A stretch of 64,000 nucleotides of DNA from Chitinophaga sedimenti (GTDB lineage: Bacteria; Bacteroidota; Bacteroidia; Chitinophagales; Chitinophagaceae). The notes below the pieces were generated by a model. It had not been told where the DNA came from. It was given only the letters and a program-made list of their open reading frames with translations, and did no database searches. The first letter of the stretch is position 1. Each line of letters starts with the position of its first letter. The stretch spans positions 1,612,001 through 1,676,000 of the forward strand of contig NZ_JAKUKA010000001.1 of assembly GCF_023156195.1 (NCBI RefSeq), given 5' to 3'. This document shows, piece after piece, positions 49,501 to 60,798 of the stretch. Both the position numbers and the translations under genes were made by a program.

Positions 49501-52500
49501 CCTGCTAACGTATCGGTTGTAGCAACACAACGTCGCGAAGACATCTCCGGTGCATGCGCTAATAACTACCGCATCATCCGCACCTGGATCGCCACAGATG
49601 AATGTGGTAATATGGACTCAGTGTACCAGATCATTACGGTACAGGATACTACCCGTCCGGTGTTCACTACCACCGCTCCGGCTGATATCACAGTAGATTG
49701 TGACGCAGTACTGCCGACTCAACCGACGCTGACCGCTACCGATAACTGTAGCGCACCAGCCAACGTAACCGTGGTAGCAACACAGCGTCGTGAAGACATC
49801 GCTGGTGCTTGCGTAAACAACTACCGTATCATCCGCACCTGGATCGCGACCGACGAATGTGGTAACACAGATTCTGTACGCCAGATTATCACCGTTCAGG
49901 ATACTACCCGTCCGGTGTTCACTACCACCGCTCCGGCTGATATCACTGTAGACTGTGACGCAGTACTGCCGACTCAACCGACGCTGAGCTACCGATAACT
50001 GTAGCGCGCCTGCCAACGTAACGGTTGTAGCCACACAGCGTCGCGAGGATATTGCTGGTGCATGTGCCAATAACTACCTGATCATCCGCACCTGGATCGC
50101 CACCGACGAATGTGGTAATATGGACTCTGTGAGCCAGGTCATCACCGTGCAGGATACTACCCGCCCTGTGTTTACCACTGCTGCTCCGGCTGACGTTACT
50201 ATGAATTGTGACGTTCCGCTGCCAGCTCAACCAACGCTGACCGCAACCGACAACTGTAGCGCGCCTGCTAACGTAACAGTTGTAGCAACACAGCGCCGCG
50301 AAGACATCGCCGGTGCATGCGCAAACAACTACCGCATCATCCGTGTATGGACTGCGACAGACGAATGTGGCAACACAGACTCTGTACGCCAGATCATCAC
50401 CGTACAGGACACTACCCGTCCGGTGTTCACTACCACTGCTCCGGCCGACGTTACTATGAACTGTGACGTTCCGCTGCCAGCACAACCGACGCTGACCGCT
50501 ACCGACAACTGTAGCGCACCTTCCAACGTAACAGTTGTATCAACACAACGCCGCGAAGACATCGCCGGTGCATGCGCTAATAACTACCGCATCATCCGTG
50601 TATGGACTGCGACAGACGAATGTGGCAATACCGACTCTGTACGCCAGATTATCACGGTACAGGACACTACCCGTCCGGTGTTCACTACCGCTGCTCCAGC
50701 TAACGTTACCATGAACTGTGACGTTCCGCTGCCAACACAGCCGACGCTGACCGCTACCGACAACTGTAGCGCACCTGCTAACGTATCGGTTGTAGCAACA
50801 CAACGTCGCGAAGACATCTCCGGTGCATGCGCTAATAACTACCGCATCATCCGCACCTGGATCGCCACAGATGAATGTGGTAATATGGACTCAGTGTACC
50901 AGATCATTACGGTACAGGATACTACCCGTCCGGTGTTCACTACCACCGCTCCGGCTGATATCACAGTAGACTGTGACGCAGTACTGCCAACTCAACCAAC
51001 GCTGACCGCTACCGATAACTGTAGCGTACCTGTCAACGTAACCGTGGTAGCAACACAGCGTCGTGAAGACATCGCTGGTGCTTGCGTAAACAACTACCTG
51101 ATCATCCGTACCTGGATCGCGACCGACGAATGTGGCAACACCGACTCTGTACGCCAGATCATCACCGTGCAGGATACTACCCGTCCGACCTTTACCACCG
51201 CTGCTCCCGCAAACATCACTGTCAATTGTGATGCCGTGCTGCCTGCTCAGCCGACGTTGACCGCTACAGATAACTGTAGTGCACCTGCCAACGTAACGGT
51301 TGTAGCCACACAGCGTCGCGAGGACATTGCTGGTGCATGTGCCAATAACTACCTGATCATCCGCACTGGATCGCCACCGACGAATGTGGTAATATGGACT
51401 CCGTGAGCCAGATCATCACCGTGCAGGATACTACCCGCCCTGTGTTTACCACTGCTGCTCCGGCTGACGTTACTATGAATTGTGACGTTCCCCTGCCAGC
51501 TCAACCAACGTTGACCGCTACCGACAATTGTAGCGCGCCTGCTAACGTAACAGTTGTAGCAACACAGCGCCGCGAAGACATCGCCGGTGCCTGCGCGAAC
51601 AACTACCGCATCATCCGCGTATGGACTGCGACAGACGAATGTGGCAACACCGACTCTGTGCGGCAGATCATCACCGTACAGGACACTACCCGTCCGGTAT
51701 TCACTACCGCTGCTCCGGCCAACGTTACTATGAACTGTGACGTTCCGCTGCCAGCGCAACCGACGCTGACCGCTACCGACAACTGCAGTGCACCTGCCAA
51801 CGTAACAGTTGTAGCAACGCAGCGTCGCGAAGACATCGCCGGTGCATGCGCTAACAACTACCGCATCATCCGTGTATGGACTGCGACCGACGAATGTGGC
51901 AACACCGACTCAGTACGCCAGATCATCACCGTACAGGATACTACCCGTCCGGTGTTCACTACCGCTGCTCCGGCTAACATCACTGTCGATTGTGATGCTG
52001 TTCTGCCCACTCAGCCGACGCTGACCGCTACTGACAATTGTAGCGTGCCTGCAAACGTGACTGTTGTTGCAACACAGCGTCGTGAAGACATCGCCGGTGC
52101 ATGCGCTAATAACTACCGCATCATCCGTACCTGGATCGCCACCGACGAATGTGGTAATACGGACTCAGTGAGCCAGATCATCACCGTACAAGACACTACC
52201 CGCCCGGTGTTCACAACCGCCGCTCCGGCTGATATCACCGTAGACTGTGACGCAGTACTGCCGACTCAACCGACGCTGACCGCAACGGATAACTGTAGCG
52301 CACCTGCCAACGTAACCGTGGTAGCAACACAGCGTCGTGAAGACATCGCTGGTGCTTGCGTAAACAACTACCGTATCATCCGCACCTGGATCGCGACCGA
52401 CGAATGTGGTAACACAGATTCTGTACGCCAGATCATCACCGTTCAGGATACTACCCGTCCGGTGTTCACCACTACAGCCCCGGCCAACGTTACTATGAAC

Positions 52501-55500
52501 TGTGACGTTCCGTTGCCAACACAGCCAACGCTCACCGCTACCGATAACTGTAGCGCGCCTGCCAACGTAACGGTTGTAGCCACACAGCGTCGCGAGGACA
52601 TTGCTGGCGCTTGTGTAAACAACTACCTGATCATCCGCACCTGGATCGCCACCGACCAATGTGGTAATATGGACTCAGTGAGCCAGATCATCACCGTGCA
52701 GGATACTACCCGCCCTGTGTTTACCACTGCTGCTCCGGCTGACGTTACTATGAACTGTGACGTTCCGCTGCCAGCACAACCAACGCTGACCGCTACCGAT
52801 AACTGTAGCGCGCCCGCCAACGTAACCGTAGTAGCAACACAGCGCCGTGAAGACATCGCCGGTGCCTGCGCAAACAACTACCGCATCATCCGTGTATGGA
52901 CTGCGACAGACGAATGTGGCAACACAGACTCTGTACGCCAGATCATCACCGTACAGGACACTACCCGTCCGGTGTTCACTACCGCTGCTCCGGCCGACGT
53001 TACTATGAACTGTGACGTTCCGCTGCCAGCACAACCGACGCTGACCGCTACGGATAACTGTAGCACACCTGCCAACGTTACCGTAGTAGCGACCCAACGC
53101 CGTGAGGATATTGCCGGTGCCTGCGCGAACAACTACCGCATCATCCGTGTATGGACTGCGACCGACGAATGTGGCAACACAGACTCTGTACGCCAGATCA
53201 TCACGGTACAGGATACTACCCGTCCGGTGTTCACGACTGCTGCTCCGGCTAACATCACTGTCGATTGTGATGCTGTTCTGCCCACTCAGCCGACGCTGAC
53301 CGCTACTGACAATTGTAGCGTGCCTGCAAACGTGACTGTTGTAGCCACACAGCGTCGTGAAGATATCGCCGGGGCATGCGCTAATAACTATCGCATCATC
53401 CGCACCTGGATCGCCACTGACGAATGTGGCAACACTGACTCCGTACGCCAGATCATCACTGTGCAGGATACTACCCGTCCAGTGTTCCACTGCCGCTCCG
53501 GCCGACATCACAGTTAATTGTGACGCAACGCTGCCTGTACAACCAATGCTGACTGCTACCGACAATTGTAGCGCACCGGCCAACCTGGTTGTAACAACCA
53601 GCGAACGCCGCGAAAACATAGCTGGCGCCTGCGCGAACAACTACCGTATCATCCGTATATGGACCGTAACAGACGAATGCGGCAACATGGATTCTGTACG
53701 CCAGATCATCACCGTACAGGATACCACCAGGCCAACATTCAATATGCCGGCACCGGCGAACATGACCGTGGATTGCGATAAGGTGCCTGTACAGGAAGAT
53801 CTGACCGCTACCGACAACTGCGCCGGAAACGTAGTTGTTGTGAAAGACCAGCGTATCACACCGATCCCCTGGCCGTTGCGAAAACAACTACCTGATCGTA
53901 CGCACCTGGACCGCGATCGATGAATGTAATAATACCACGACGATCACCCAGACAATTACAGTGATCGACACAACAAGACCGGTGTTTAATGTGGCCATTC
54001 CTGCCAACGTTACAGTGGATTGTAATGCAGTGCCTGCTCAGCCGACACTGACCGCAACCGACAACTGCAGCCCGGATAAGGTAACAGTTACCATGAACGA
54101 GCAGCGTGTTAATCAGCCTGGCGCTTGTGCCAACAACTACCAGCTGATCCGCACCTGGACTGCCACCGACATCTGTGGTAATGTAACAGTGGCAACGCAA
54201 ACCATTACCGTACAGGACACAACAAGGCCGGTATTTACAAGCGTCACTCCTGCCAATGTAACCGTGGAATGCGATGCTGTTCCTGCTCAGCCCGACCTGT
54301 CTGCGACAGACATCTGCAGCCCCGGTGGTGTAACGGTAACGAAAGCTGAACAACGCATCGACCAGCCTGGCGCTTGTGCGAACAACTACCAGTTGATCCG
54401 CACCTGGACCGCCACCGATGAATGTGGCAACAGCACCACCGTAACACAAACCATTACTGTTCAGGATATGACGAAACCAAGATTCACGATGGCTATTCCA
54501 AGGGATACTACTGTGAACTGTGACGCCATCCCTGTACAGCCGACGCTGACCGCTACCGACAACTGTAGCGCGCCTGCGAACTTAATAGTTACCATGAACC
54601 AGCAGCGCGTAGACATCGCCGGTGCATGTGACAACAACTACCGTTTGTTACGTACCTGGACGGCTACTGACGAATGTGGTAACTTTACTACTGCCCTGCA
54701 GATCGTAACCGTACAGGATACCACCAAACCGGTATTCACCACGCCGATACCTGCAGACGTGACAGTGAATTGCGGTGCAGTACCAACACAGCCTGACCTG
54801 GCAGCTTCCGACAACTGTTCGCCGCTCAACCGCGTAACGGTAGTGAAAACGAACAGCGCGAAGAAATCAGCAACGCTGTATGCGCTGGCACTTACCGCCT
54901 GATCCGTACATGGACCGCCCTCGACCAGTGTGGTAACATGACCGTCGCGAAACAGATCGTAACCGTACAGGATACAACAAGGCCGGTGTTTACTTCTCCG
55001 ATTATGAGGGATACTACGGTGAACTGTAACGAAGTGCCAACATGGCCTGTAGTTACCGCCACCGATAACTGTAACCCGAATGGCGTAACGATCACCACCA
55101 GCCAGACCAAACAGTTCCTCAGTGCTACCTGCAGCAACAACTACAGGTTGATCCGCAGGTGGACCGCAAAAGACGAATGTGGTAACACCGCTATCATGCA
55201 ACAGATTATTACTGTTCAGGATACGACAAGGCCAACATTCTCGATCGCTGCACCAAGAGATACCATGGTGAACTGTGAGGCAGTTCCTGCCCTCCCGGTT
55301 GTAACTGCTACCGACAACTGCAGCGTAAACAGTAAAGTGAAACTGACGCAGACACAGGTAAGGGAAAATATTCCGAACTCGTGCAACTACCGGTTGATCC
55401 GCACCTGGACCGCTACGGACGAATGCGGCAACTACAGTACCATGCGCCAGGTAATCACAATACAGGATACAACAAGGCCAGTAATCGCAGCAGCTCCGGC

Positions 55501-57316
55501 TAATGTCACCGTGACCTGCCAGCAACCGATACCGGCAGCACAGGTACTGCGCGCCACCGACAACTGTGACGCCAGCTTCCCGAAAAACGCGATCATGACA
55601 ACCGATCCGTTCGTAGCGGATATCTGTAACGGTTACACCATCACCAGAAGGTGGAATGTGACAGACGCCTGCGGTAACAGAGCCGAAGAGCGCGTACAGG
55701 TAATCACGATCATGCCGTGTCCGAAACCACAGCTGAAACCGAGCCTGCCACGCAACTGTTCGAACGATCCGTTCTTCAACATTGAAACAGTAAGTCCTGT
55801 GACCAACCCGACTTACATCCTGGTAGGTGTTACTCCTTCCAACGCCGTAAGAACACCGTTGTCGCAGACCAGCAACCGCTTCAACCTGAACGGCGCAACA
55901 TCTGCATCCTTCATAGTAAGAGACGGTGTGACAGGTTGTGCTTCCGACACCATGACTTACCAGCTGAATTACATCCAGACACCGGTTGTAAACCTCGGCA
56001 AAGACACCAGCATCTGCGGTGGCAACGGTATAGTCCTCGATGCGGGCGCCAACAACTATAACAACATGATCCTCTGGAGCACAGGCGCGACCACTCAGCG
56101 TATCAGTGTTCAACAGGCAGGTACTTACTGGGTGCAGGTGACCAACGGCAGCTGCGTAGCCAGGGATACGATCAAAGTGGCCCTGATTCCGATGCCGCTC
56201 ATTAATCTGCCGGATACGACTATCTGTCGCGGCCAGTCTGTAAGACTGAATGCCACTGTAACCGGAGCCACTTATCTCTGGAGCACAGGCGCTACCACAC
56301 CATCCATCAATGTAAGTACACAGGAGCGCTTCTGGGTACGTGTGATGAAAAACGGTTGCATCACCATTGATACGGTGAACGTAACGGTCAATCCTCCGCC
56401 AGACATCACCCTCCGATCAGATACCACTATCTGCCCGGGTCAGTCAGTGGTACTGTCTGTAAGCTCTAATGCAAGCCGCATCCAATGGGTTACCGGTGAA
56501 ACAGGCAACTCCATTGTAGTGAGCAAAGCCGGTAACTACTGGGTAGCTGTAACCAGGGACCAATGCGTGGTAAGAGATACCGTGATGGTGAAAATGAGGC
56601 AGCCGGTTAAATTCGAACTTGGACCAGACAGGATCATCTGCCCTGACGGTCGCTTCACGATCGACGCCCGTACAGCCGATGCCGCCACTTATCTCTGGAA
56701 CGATGGTGACCGCAGCCCGATCAAGTCGATCGACAGAGCCGGAACCTACATCCTGAGCATTATGGACAAGTACTGTTACGATGTGAAATCAGACAGCATC
56801 AAGGTAAGAGTAGCCGGTGCACCGAAAGTAAGCCTGGGTAACGACACCATGATCTGCCGTGGCCTGACTTACACCATCAAGCCGAAATTGCTCGAAGATG
56901 CCACACACATACGCTGGAGCAATGGCCAGACAGGTCCAAGCATCAATGTAACCGAACCAGGTACCTACACGGTAACGGCTTACAACGATTGCGGCAGCAC
57001 CACTGATGAAATCGTGGTTGACTTCATGGAATGTGAAAGCAAACCTGATATTCCAAATGCCTTCTCTCCGAACGGCGACGGACGAAATGACATCTTCCGC
57101 CCGGTAGTGAGAGGCCCGATGTACGACTACGAATTGCGCATCTTCAACCGTTGGGGTCAGATCGTGTTCATGTCGAAAGACCTCCACAAGGGATGGGATG
57201 GCACCTTTAAAGGCAAACCAGTAGACAACTCCACTTTTGTTTGGTGGATGAGTTATAAAAAGGTTCAGAACGGACCAGTATTTATACTGAAAGGCGAAGT
57301 AACCGTGATTCGCTAA
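40569..57316 (+). CDS. Giant T9SS-secreted repeat protein with hyalin-like (HYR) domains (frameshifted)
   Basis: About 5,584 residues after repair. Order: signal peptide (MRKFLLLLTLLACTFLGASAQ); a beta-sandwich, lectin-like region (about 120-340); Ig/PKD-like domains to about residue 1,150; HYR-like units, of which 35 consecutive ones (44803-53719) follow two diverged ones and precede about seven more to 55700; five Ig-like repeats of the LG-x-D-x-x-IC...LWSTGATT type (55980-57010); a T9SS type B sorting domain (IPNAFSPNGDGRNDIFRP, YELRIFNRWGQIVF, YKKVQNGPVFILKGEV). Each unit has four Cys, so two disulfides are likely. Breaks: about 42866, 44742, 49987, 51366, 53487, 53870 and 54848; four are at CCWGG. 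Probably a surface adhesin, matrix or gliding protein. Confidence 0.92.
44803..53719 (+). repeat. 35 tandem 255-bp units with a five-unit higher-order period
   Basis: Unit starts (GATACTACC) lie at 44803, 45055, then every 255 bases from 45310, apart from small local losses. Units 2-34 are near-identical. Each encodes 85 residues from DTTRPVF through DNCSAPANVTVVATQRRE and DECGNTDSVRQ to IITVQ. Sub-types recur every fifth unit: RVWTATDE pairs at units 2-3, 7-8, 12-13, 17-18, 22-23, 27-28 and 32-33; CGNMDSVSQ at units 6, 11, 16, 21, 26 and 31; SVPANVT at 4, 9, 14, 29 and 34. The period is thus 1,275 bp, about 6.6 copies. Confidence 0.95.
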
Positions 57317-57356
57317 CCTGGTAAACAAAAACAAAATCTTCAACGGTTCTTTCACG

Positions 57357-57388
57357 GAGAGGTCGCCAACAAGGCGGCCTCTCTTTTT
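57357..57388. terminator. Terminator of the giant gene
   Basis: An 11-bp stem (57357-57367 with 57373-57383, one G-T pair), loop AACAA, then T5. It sits between the giant gene and the convergent transposase gene. Confidence 0.9.
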
Positions 57389-57408
57389 ATCCGCTCCGCT
57401 CCTATGTA

Positions 57409-57921
57409 TTACTTCACCCAATCGCGGTAGTGGCTGAGCATCGTGAATTGATCTCTGCCGCTTTGGTAATAAAAGCTGGAGGAATAGGCATAATCCGCGG
57501 CCGTTCTGCAAAGCCGCCAGCGTGCCGCCAAGGGATTGTTGTGCATCAGCTGCAGGTATTGTAACATTTCGGGCATGCTGTTTACTTGCGTGGTCCTTGC
57601 CGGTAATTCCCATATGCATCCATCCTCATTTTCTAATGGCACCACCTCATCCAGCAATAGCGGTTGCTCGCATCGCAACAAGGCATACAGGGCCCGCCCC
57701 GCGGATGCCAGTAAGCTATCCAATGCCGGACCGGGCTTCAGTTGTTCTATTAAAAGATGGAAGTGATCGGGCATTATGACATACCCGTAAATACGCAGCT
57801 GCTTGCGATCGTATAAAGATTGCATGTACCGGATTAACACGTGCTTGTTCTGATCGGCTGCAAAGATGGGCTGCCCGTTACGGACAGCTACCGTACAATA
57901 GTAGATTTTTCTCGTTTTCAT
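57409..57921 (-). CDS. REP-associated tyrosine transposase (RAYT)-like Y1 transposase
   Basis: 170 residues, intact. MKTRKIYYCTVAVRNGQPIF is the usual first strand. The metal-binding H-x-H motif stands in YGYVIMPDHFHLLIE, the Y1 transposase signature. The C-terminal part has LQYLQLMHNNPLAARW and YAYSSSFYY, matching the Y-x-x-x-NP and YxxSS blocks of this single-domain class. These enzymes are related to IS200/IS605 transposases but are usually immobile, single-copy and associated with REP palindromes. No flanking IS ends are seen; an 11-bp direct repeat (57984-57994, 58006-58016) lies just upstream. Confidence 0.88.
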   Translation of the reverse strand: MKTRKIYYCTVAVRNGQPIFAADQNKHVLIRYMQSLYDRKQLRIYGYVIMPDHFHLLIEQLKPGPALDSLLASAGRALYALLRCEQPLLLDEVVPLENEDGCIWELPARTTQVNSMPEMLQYLQLMHNNPLAARWRLCRTAADYAYSSSFYYQSGRDQFTMLSHYRDWVK

Positions 57922-58032
57922 GTGGTTAACAAACGTTTCTCAAATTTATTCATTCTACTCCGGACTTCCTCCCATGAAATAGTCAGTTTCGCTATAACTC
58001 TCTTCCAGTTTCGCTACAAGTATAACGACAAA

Positions 58033-58053
58033 AGGAGCGCCCATGGCACTCCT
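58033..58053 (-). terminator. Terminator of serA
   Basis: Arms 58033-58041 and 58045-58053 pair with one C-A mismatch around CAT; the minus strand continues TTTTG. It lies 30 bases beyond the serA stop. Confidence 0.6.
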
Positions 58054-58082
58054 CCCGTCATCTTATTATTTTAAAAAAAAGT

Positions 58083-59320
58083 CTAGTACAGCAACCGCGT
58101 TTTAATGGTATGCGGCACTTCCTTCAGCAGTGCAAACGCTTCCTGCGACAGTTCCGAATCTACGTCCAAAACAACGTAACCAATAGCTTCGTTCGTTTTC
58201 AGGTACTGGCCAAGGATATTGATTTTGTTCTGGGACAAAGCAGTGTTTATGGCGGACAGTACACCCGGTACGTTCGCATGCACATGAAGGATACGATGCG
58301 TATTTTCTACTGCCGGAATGCTGATGGCCGGGATGGTATGTGAACCAAAGCTTGCGCCTTTTTCCAGGTAGTTCAGCATTTTTGCGCTCACGTCCAACCC
58401 GATATTAAACTGCGCCTCTTCTGTGCTGCCACCAATGTGCGGGGTGAGGATAACGTTAGGCAGTTTCTGCAGCGGCGTGCTGAATGCTGCACCGTTTTTC
58501 TCAGGCTCAACCGGGAATACGTCGATCGCGGCGCCGGATAGTTGTCCGCTCACCAGTGCATCTTTCAGGTCTTCCAGGTTCACCACTTCGCCGCGGGCGT
58601 AGTTGATGAAGATCGCGCCCTTTTGGCATATTGCAGGATCTCTTTATCGATCATGTTTTCGGTGCGCTGTGTAGACGGCACGTGCAGGGTAATAATATCT
58701 GACTTACCGAAGAGTTCCTTCAGCTGACGTTCCTGTACAGCGTTACCCAGCGGTAGCTTGGTCTCTACATCATAATAGATCACGTTCATGCCCATCCCTT
58801 CGGCGAGCACGCTTACCTGGCTGCCGATGTTGCCATAGCCCACGATTCCCAGGGTTTTACCACGCAGCTCGAAGCTTCCGGTGGCTTCTTTCTTCCAGAT
58901 ACCTTCGTGAGCGGCAGCATTTTTGTCCGGGATGCGGCGGATCAACATAATAGAAAGGCCGATCACCAGTTCGGCAACGGATCTTGTATTGGAGTAAGGT
59001 GCGTTGAATACCGCGACCCCCGACTTGGTGGCAGTTTTCAGGTCTACCTGGTTGGTACCGATGCAGAAACAACCAATGCCCTGTAATTTGTTAGCCGCTG
59101 CAAGTACAGCCGGCGTTACCTGCGTTTTCGAGCGGATGCCCAGCAGGTGTACGTCCTTGATCTCGCGCACCAGTTCTTCCTCACTCAGCGCGCCTGTCAA
59201 TCTTTTTACGTTTGCATAGCCGGCATCCTTAAACTCGTTGGCTGCTGCCTCGCTAATGTTCTCCAGGAGTAAAATGTTAATCTTTTCCTTCGGATAACTG
59301 GTTATTTTACGTTCACTCAT
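58083..59320 (-). CDS. serA: D-3-phosphoglycerate dehydrogenase (frameshifted)
   Basis: About 412 residues after repair, from ATG 59320 (MSERKITSYPKEKINILLLE). The first catalytic/NAD domain has LLGIRSKTQVT and GCFCIGTNQVDL; the NAD loop is GIVGYGNIGSQVSVLAEGMG. An A is missing at about 58622 (A4 to A5), after which AIFINYARGEVVNLEDL, VILTPHIGGSTEEAQ and the C-terminal ACT domain (HVHANVPGVLSAINTALSQNKINI) follow. It oxidises 3-phosphoglycerate, the first step of serine synthesis; the ACT domain suggests feedback by serine. Confidence 0.94.
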
Positions 59321-59356
59321 ATTGAAAGGGTATCTTAATTTCAAAACGTCCAAAGC

Positions 59357-59388
59357 GCAAACCTACCAGAGTTTGCCGACAAATCAAA
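59357..59388 (-). promoter_or_regulatory. serA promoter
   Basis: The minus strand reads TTTG (complement of 59385-59388), exactly 19 bases, then TAGGTTTGC (59357-59365). Both boxes and the spacing match the Bacteroidota consensus. The -7 box ends 36 bases before the ATG. Confidence 0.85.
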
Positions 59389-59580
59389 TACCGGCCGCCG
59401 CAAATTCGATTTTCTCAAAAAAACGGGGCGACTTGGCTCATTTTTTGAATAAAATTTAGGATTCATATCTTAAAAATCCCTTAAAAAGCGGCTTACGATA
59501 GAATTTTATTTGGCAAAAGCAACGTCAGCTACTATTTTTAAGGATTTTATAACTAAACTGACCTACAGTATTTTATTCTG

Positions 59581-60798
59581 ATGAAGCGCAAGCATGCAGC
59601 AATTGTAGTTTTAGCCATGTCTTTACCTGCATTCGTCCTGTTCACAGGATGCAGTAACAGTGTGGCACACAGGAAAGAGGCAAACAGTGCAAGTAATACA
59701 CACGAAAATATTTATACACTTGGACTTTCTGAAGCAGCGAAGGATTCCATCCGCAACCTGCCCGCCAACAAGCGGATCAGTCGCGACATGGCAGTTGTGT
59801 ATGCCGATAAGTTGAAGCGAAGCGGGTTTAATGGCGCTATTCTCCTTGCCCGCAAAGGTGTGGTGCTGTATGAACAATATAACGGCTTTGAAGATCTCAA
59901 ATCCCGTTCGCCACTGACCGACAGCTCCACTTTCCAGCTGGCGTCCGTGTCCAAAACGTTTACGGGCATGGCGGTGATGCACCTGGTAGAAAAGGGGCAA
60001 CTTTCGCTGGAAGACAGCCTCCAACATTTCTTTCCCGACTTACCATATAAAGGTATTACGGTACGCATGCTGCTCAACCACCGCAGCGGCCTGCCCAACT
60101 ATCTCTATTTCTGTGACAGCCTCTGGCCCGATCGCAATAAACTCATGACAAATGGCGATGTGATCGGCCTGATGGTAAAGCATCGTCCGCGTATTCAGCA
60201 TTTGCCAAATACACATTTCCAGTACTGTAACACGAATTACCTGCTACTCGCCTCTATCGTAGAAAAGGTGACCAGCGAGCGTTTCCCGGAGTTCATGCAG
60301 AAAACGTTTTTCCAGCCGCTGGAGATGTATGATACTTATGTGAATGACGGTACCGGTCCCAAACGCATGCACCAGACGGTTAGCCACGACTTCCGCGGTC
60401 GTCCCGAGCCCGATGTGAACTTCGACGGTGTGGTGGGTGATAAAGGTGTATACAGCACCGTACGTGATATGCTGAAATGGGACCAGGGTTTGTATTCCGG
60501 TAAACTGTTCAGTGATGCCACTTTGCAGGAGGCCTTCCGTCCCTACAGCAATGAAAAGCCCGGCATACGCAATTATGGCTTAGGCTGGCGCCTGATGGTA
60601 TATCCGGATAGCACGCATAAAATTATTTACCATAATGGCTGGTGGCATGGCAACAACACGGTATTCTATCGTTTTGTGCAGGATTCGACGACGCTGGTGA
60701 TTCTTGGAAATCGTTACAACCGTAATATCTATCACGCCGTAAAACCGATCCGCGACTTGCTCGGGCATGGCGATGGAGAAGAAGCCGGCGCTGAATAA
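59581..60798 (+). CDS. Serine hydrolase lipoprotein of the beta-lactamase fold
   Basis: 405 residues, intact. Lipoprotein signal with Cys in LFTGC (residue 24). Catalytic SxxK is SVSK in FQLASVSKTFTGMAVMHLVE; YxN is YCN in FQYCNTNYLLLA; the third motif is HNGWWHGNNTVFYR. LNHRSGLPNYLYF is the usual lid loop. Class C beta-lactamase/esterase-type family acting on D-Ala peptides or esters in the periplasm; real substrate unknown. A second family member lies at 10232-11334. It ends directly against the convergent cation-efflux gene with no gap. Confidence 0.92.
   Translation: MKRKHAAIVVLAMSLPAFVLFTGCSNSVAHRKEANSASNTHENIYTLGLSEAAKDSIRNLPANKRISRDMAVVYADKLKRSGFNGAILLARKGVVLYEQYNGFEDLKSRSPLTDSSTFQLASVSKTFTGMAVMHLVEKGQLSLEDSLQHFFPDLPYKGITVRMLLNHRSGLPNYLYFCDSLWPDRNKLMTNGDVIGLMVKHRPRIQHLPNTHFQYCNTNYLLLASIVEKVTSERFPEFMQKTFFQPLEMYDTYVNDGTGPKRMHQTVSHDFRGRPEPDVNFDGVVGDKGVYSTVRDMLKWDQGLYSGKLFSDATLQEAFRPYSNEKPGIRNYGLGWRLMVYPDSTHKIIYHNGWWHGNNTVFYRFVQDSTTLVILGNRYNRNIYHAVKPIRDLLGHGDGEEAGAE

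Noticed and set aside
44983-53640. Long minus-strand open frames through the HYR array, up to about 600 codons
   Set aside because: They recur with the 255-bp period, which is a multiple of three, so any frame without a stop in one unit stays open for many. They have no start context of their own and encode no known domain; they are shadows of the plus-strand gene.
44803-53719. CRISPR or satellite-type non-coding array
   Set aside because: Units are 255 bp without unique spacers, and all are in one frame with conserved Cys and Trp codons. This is a protein repeat.
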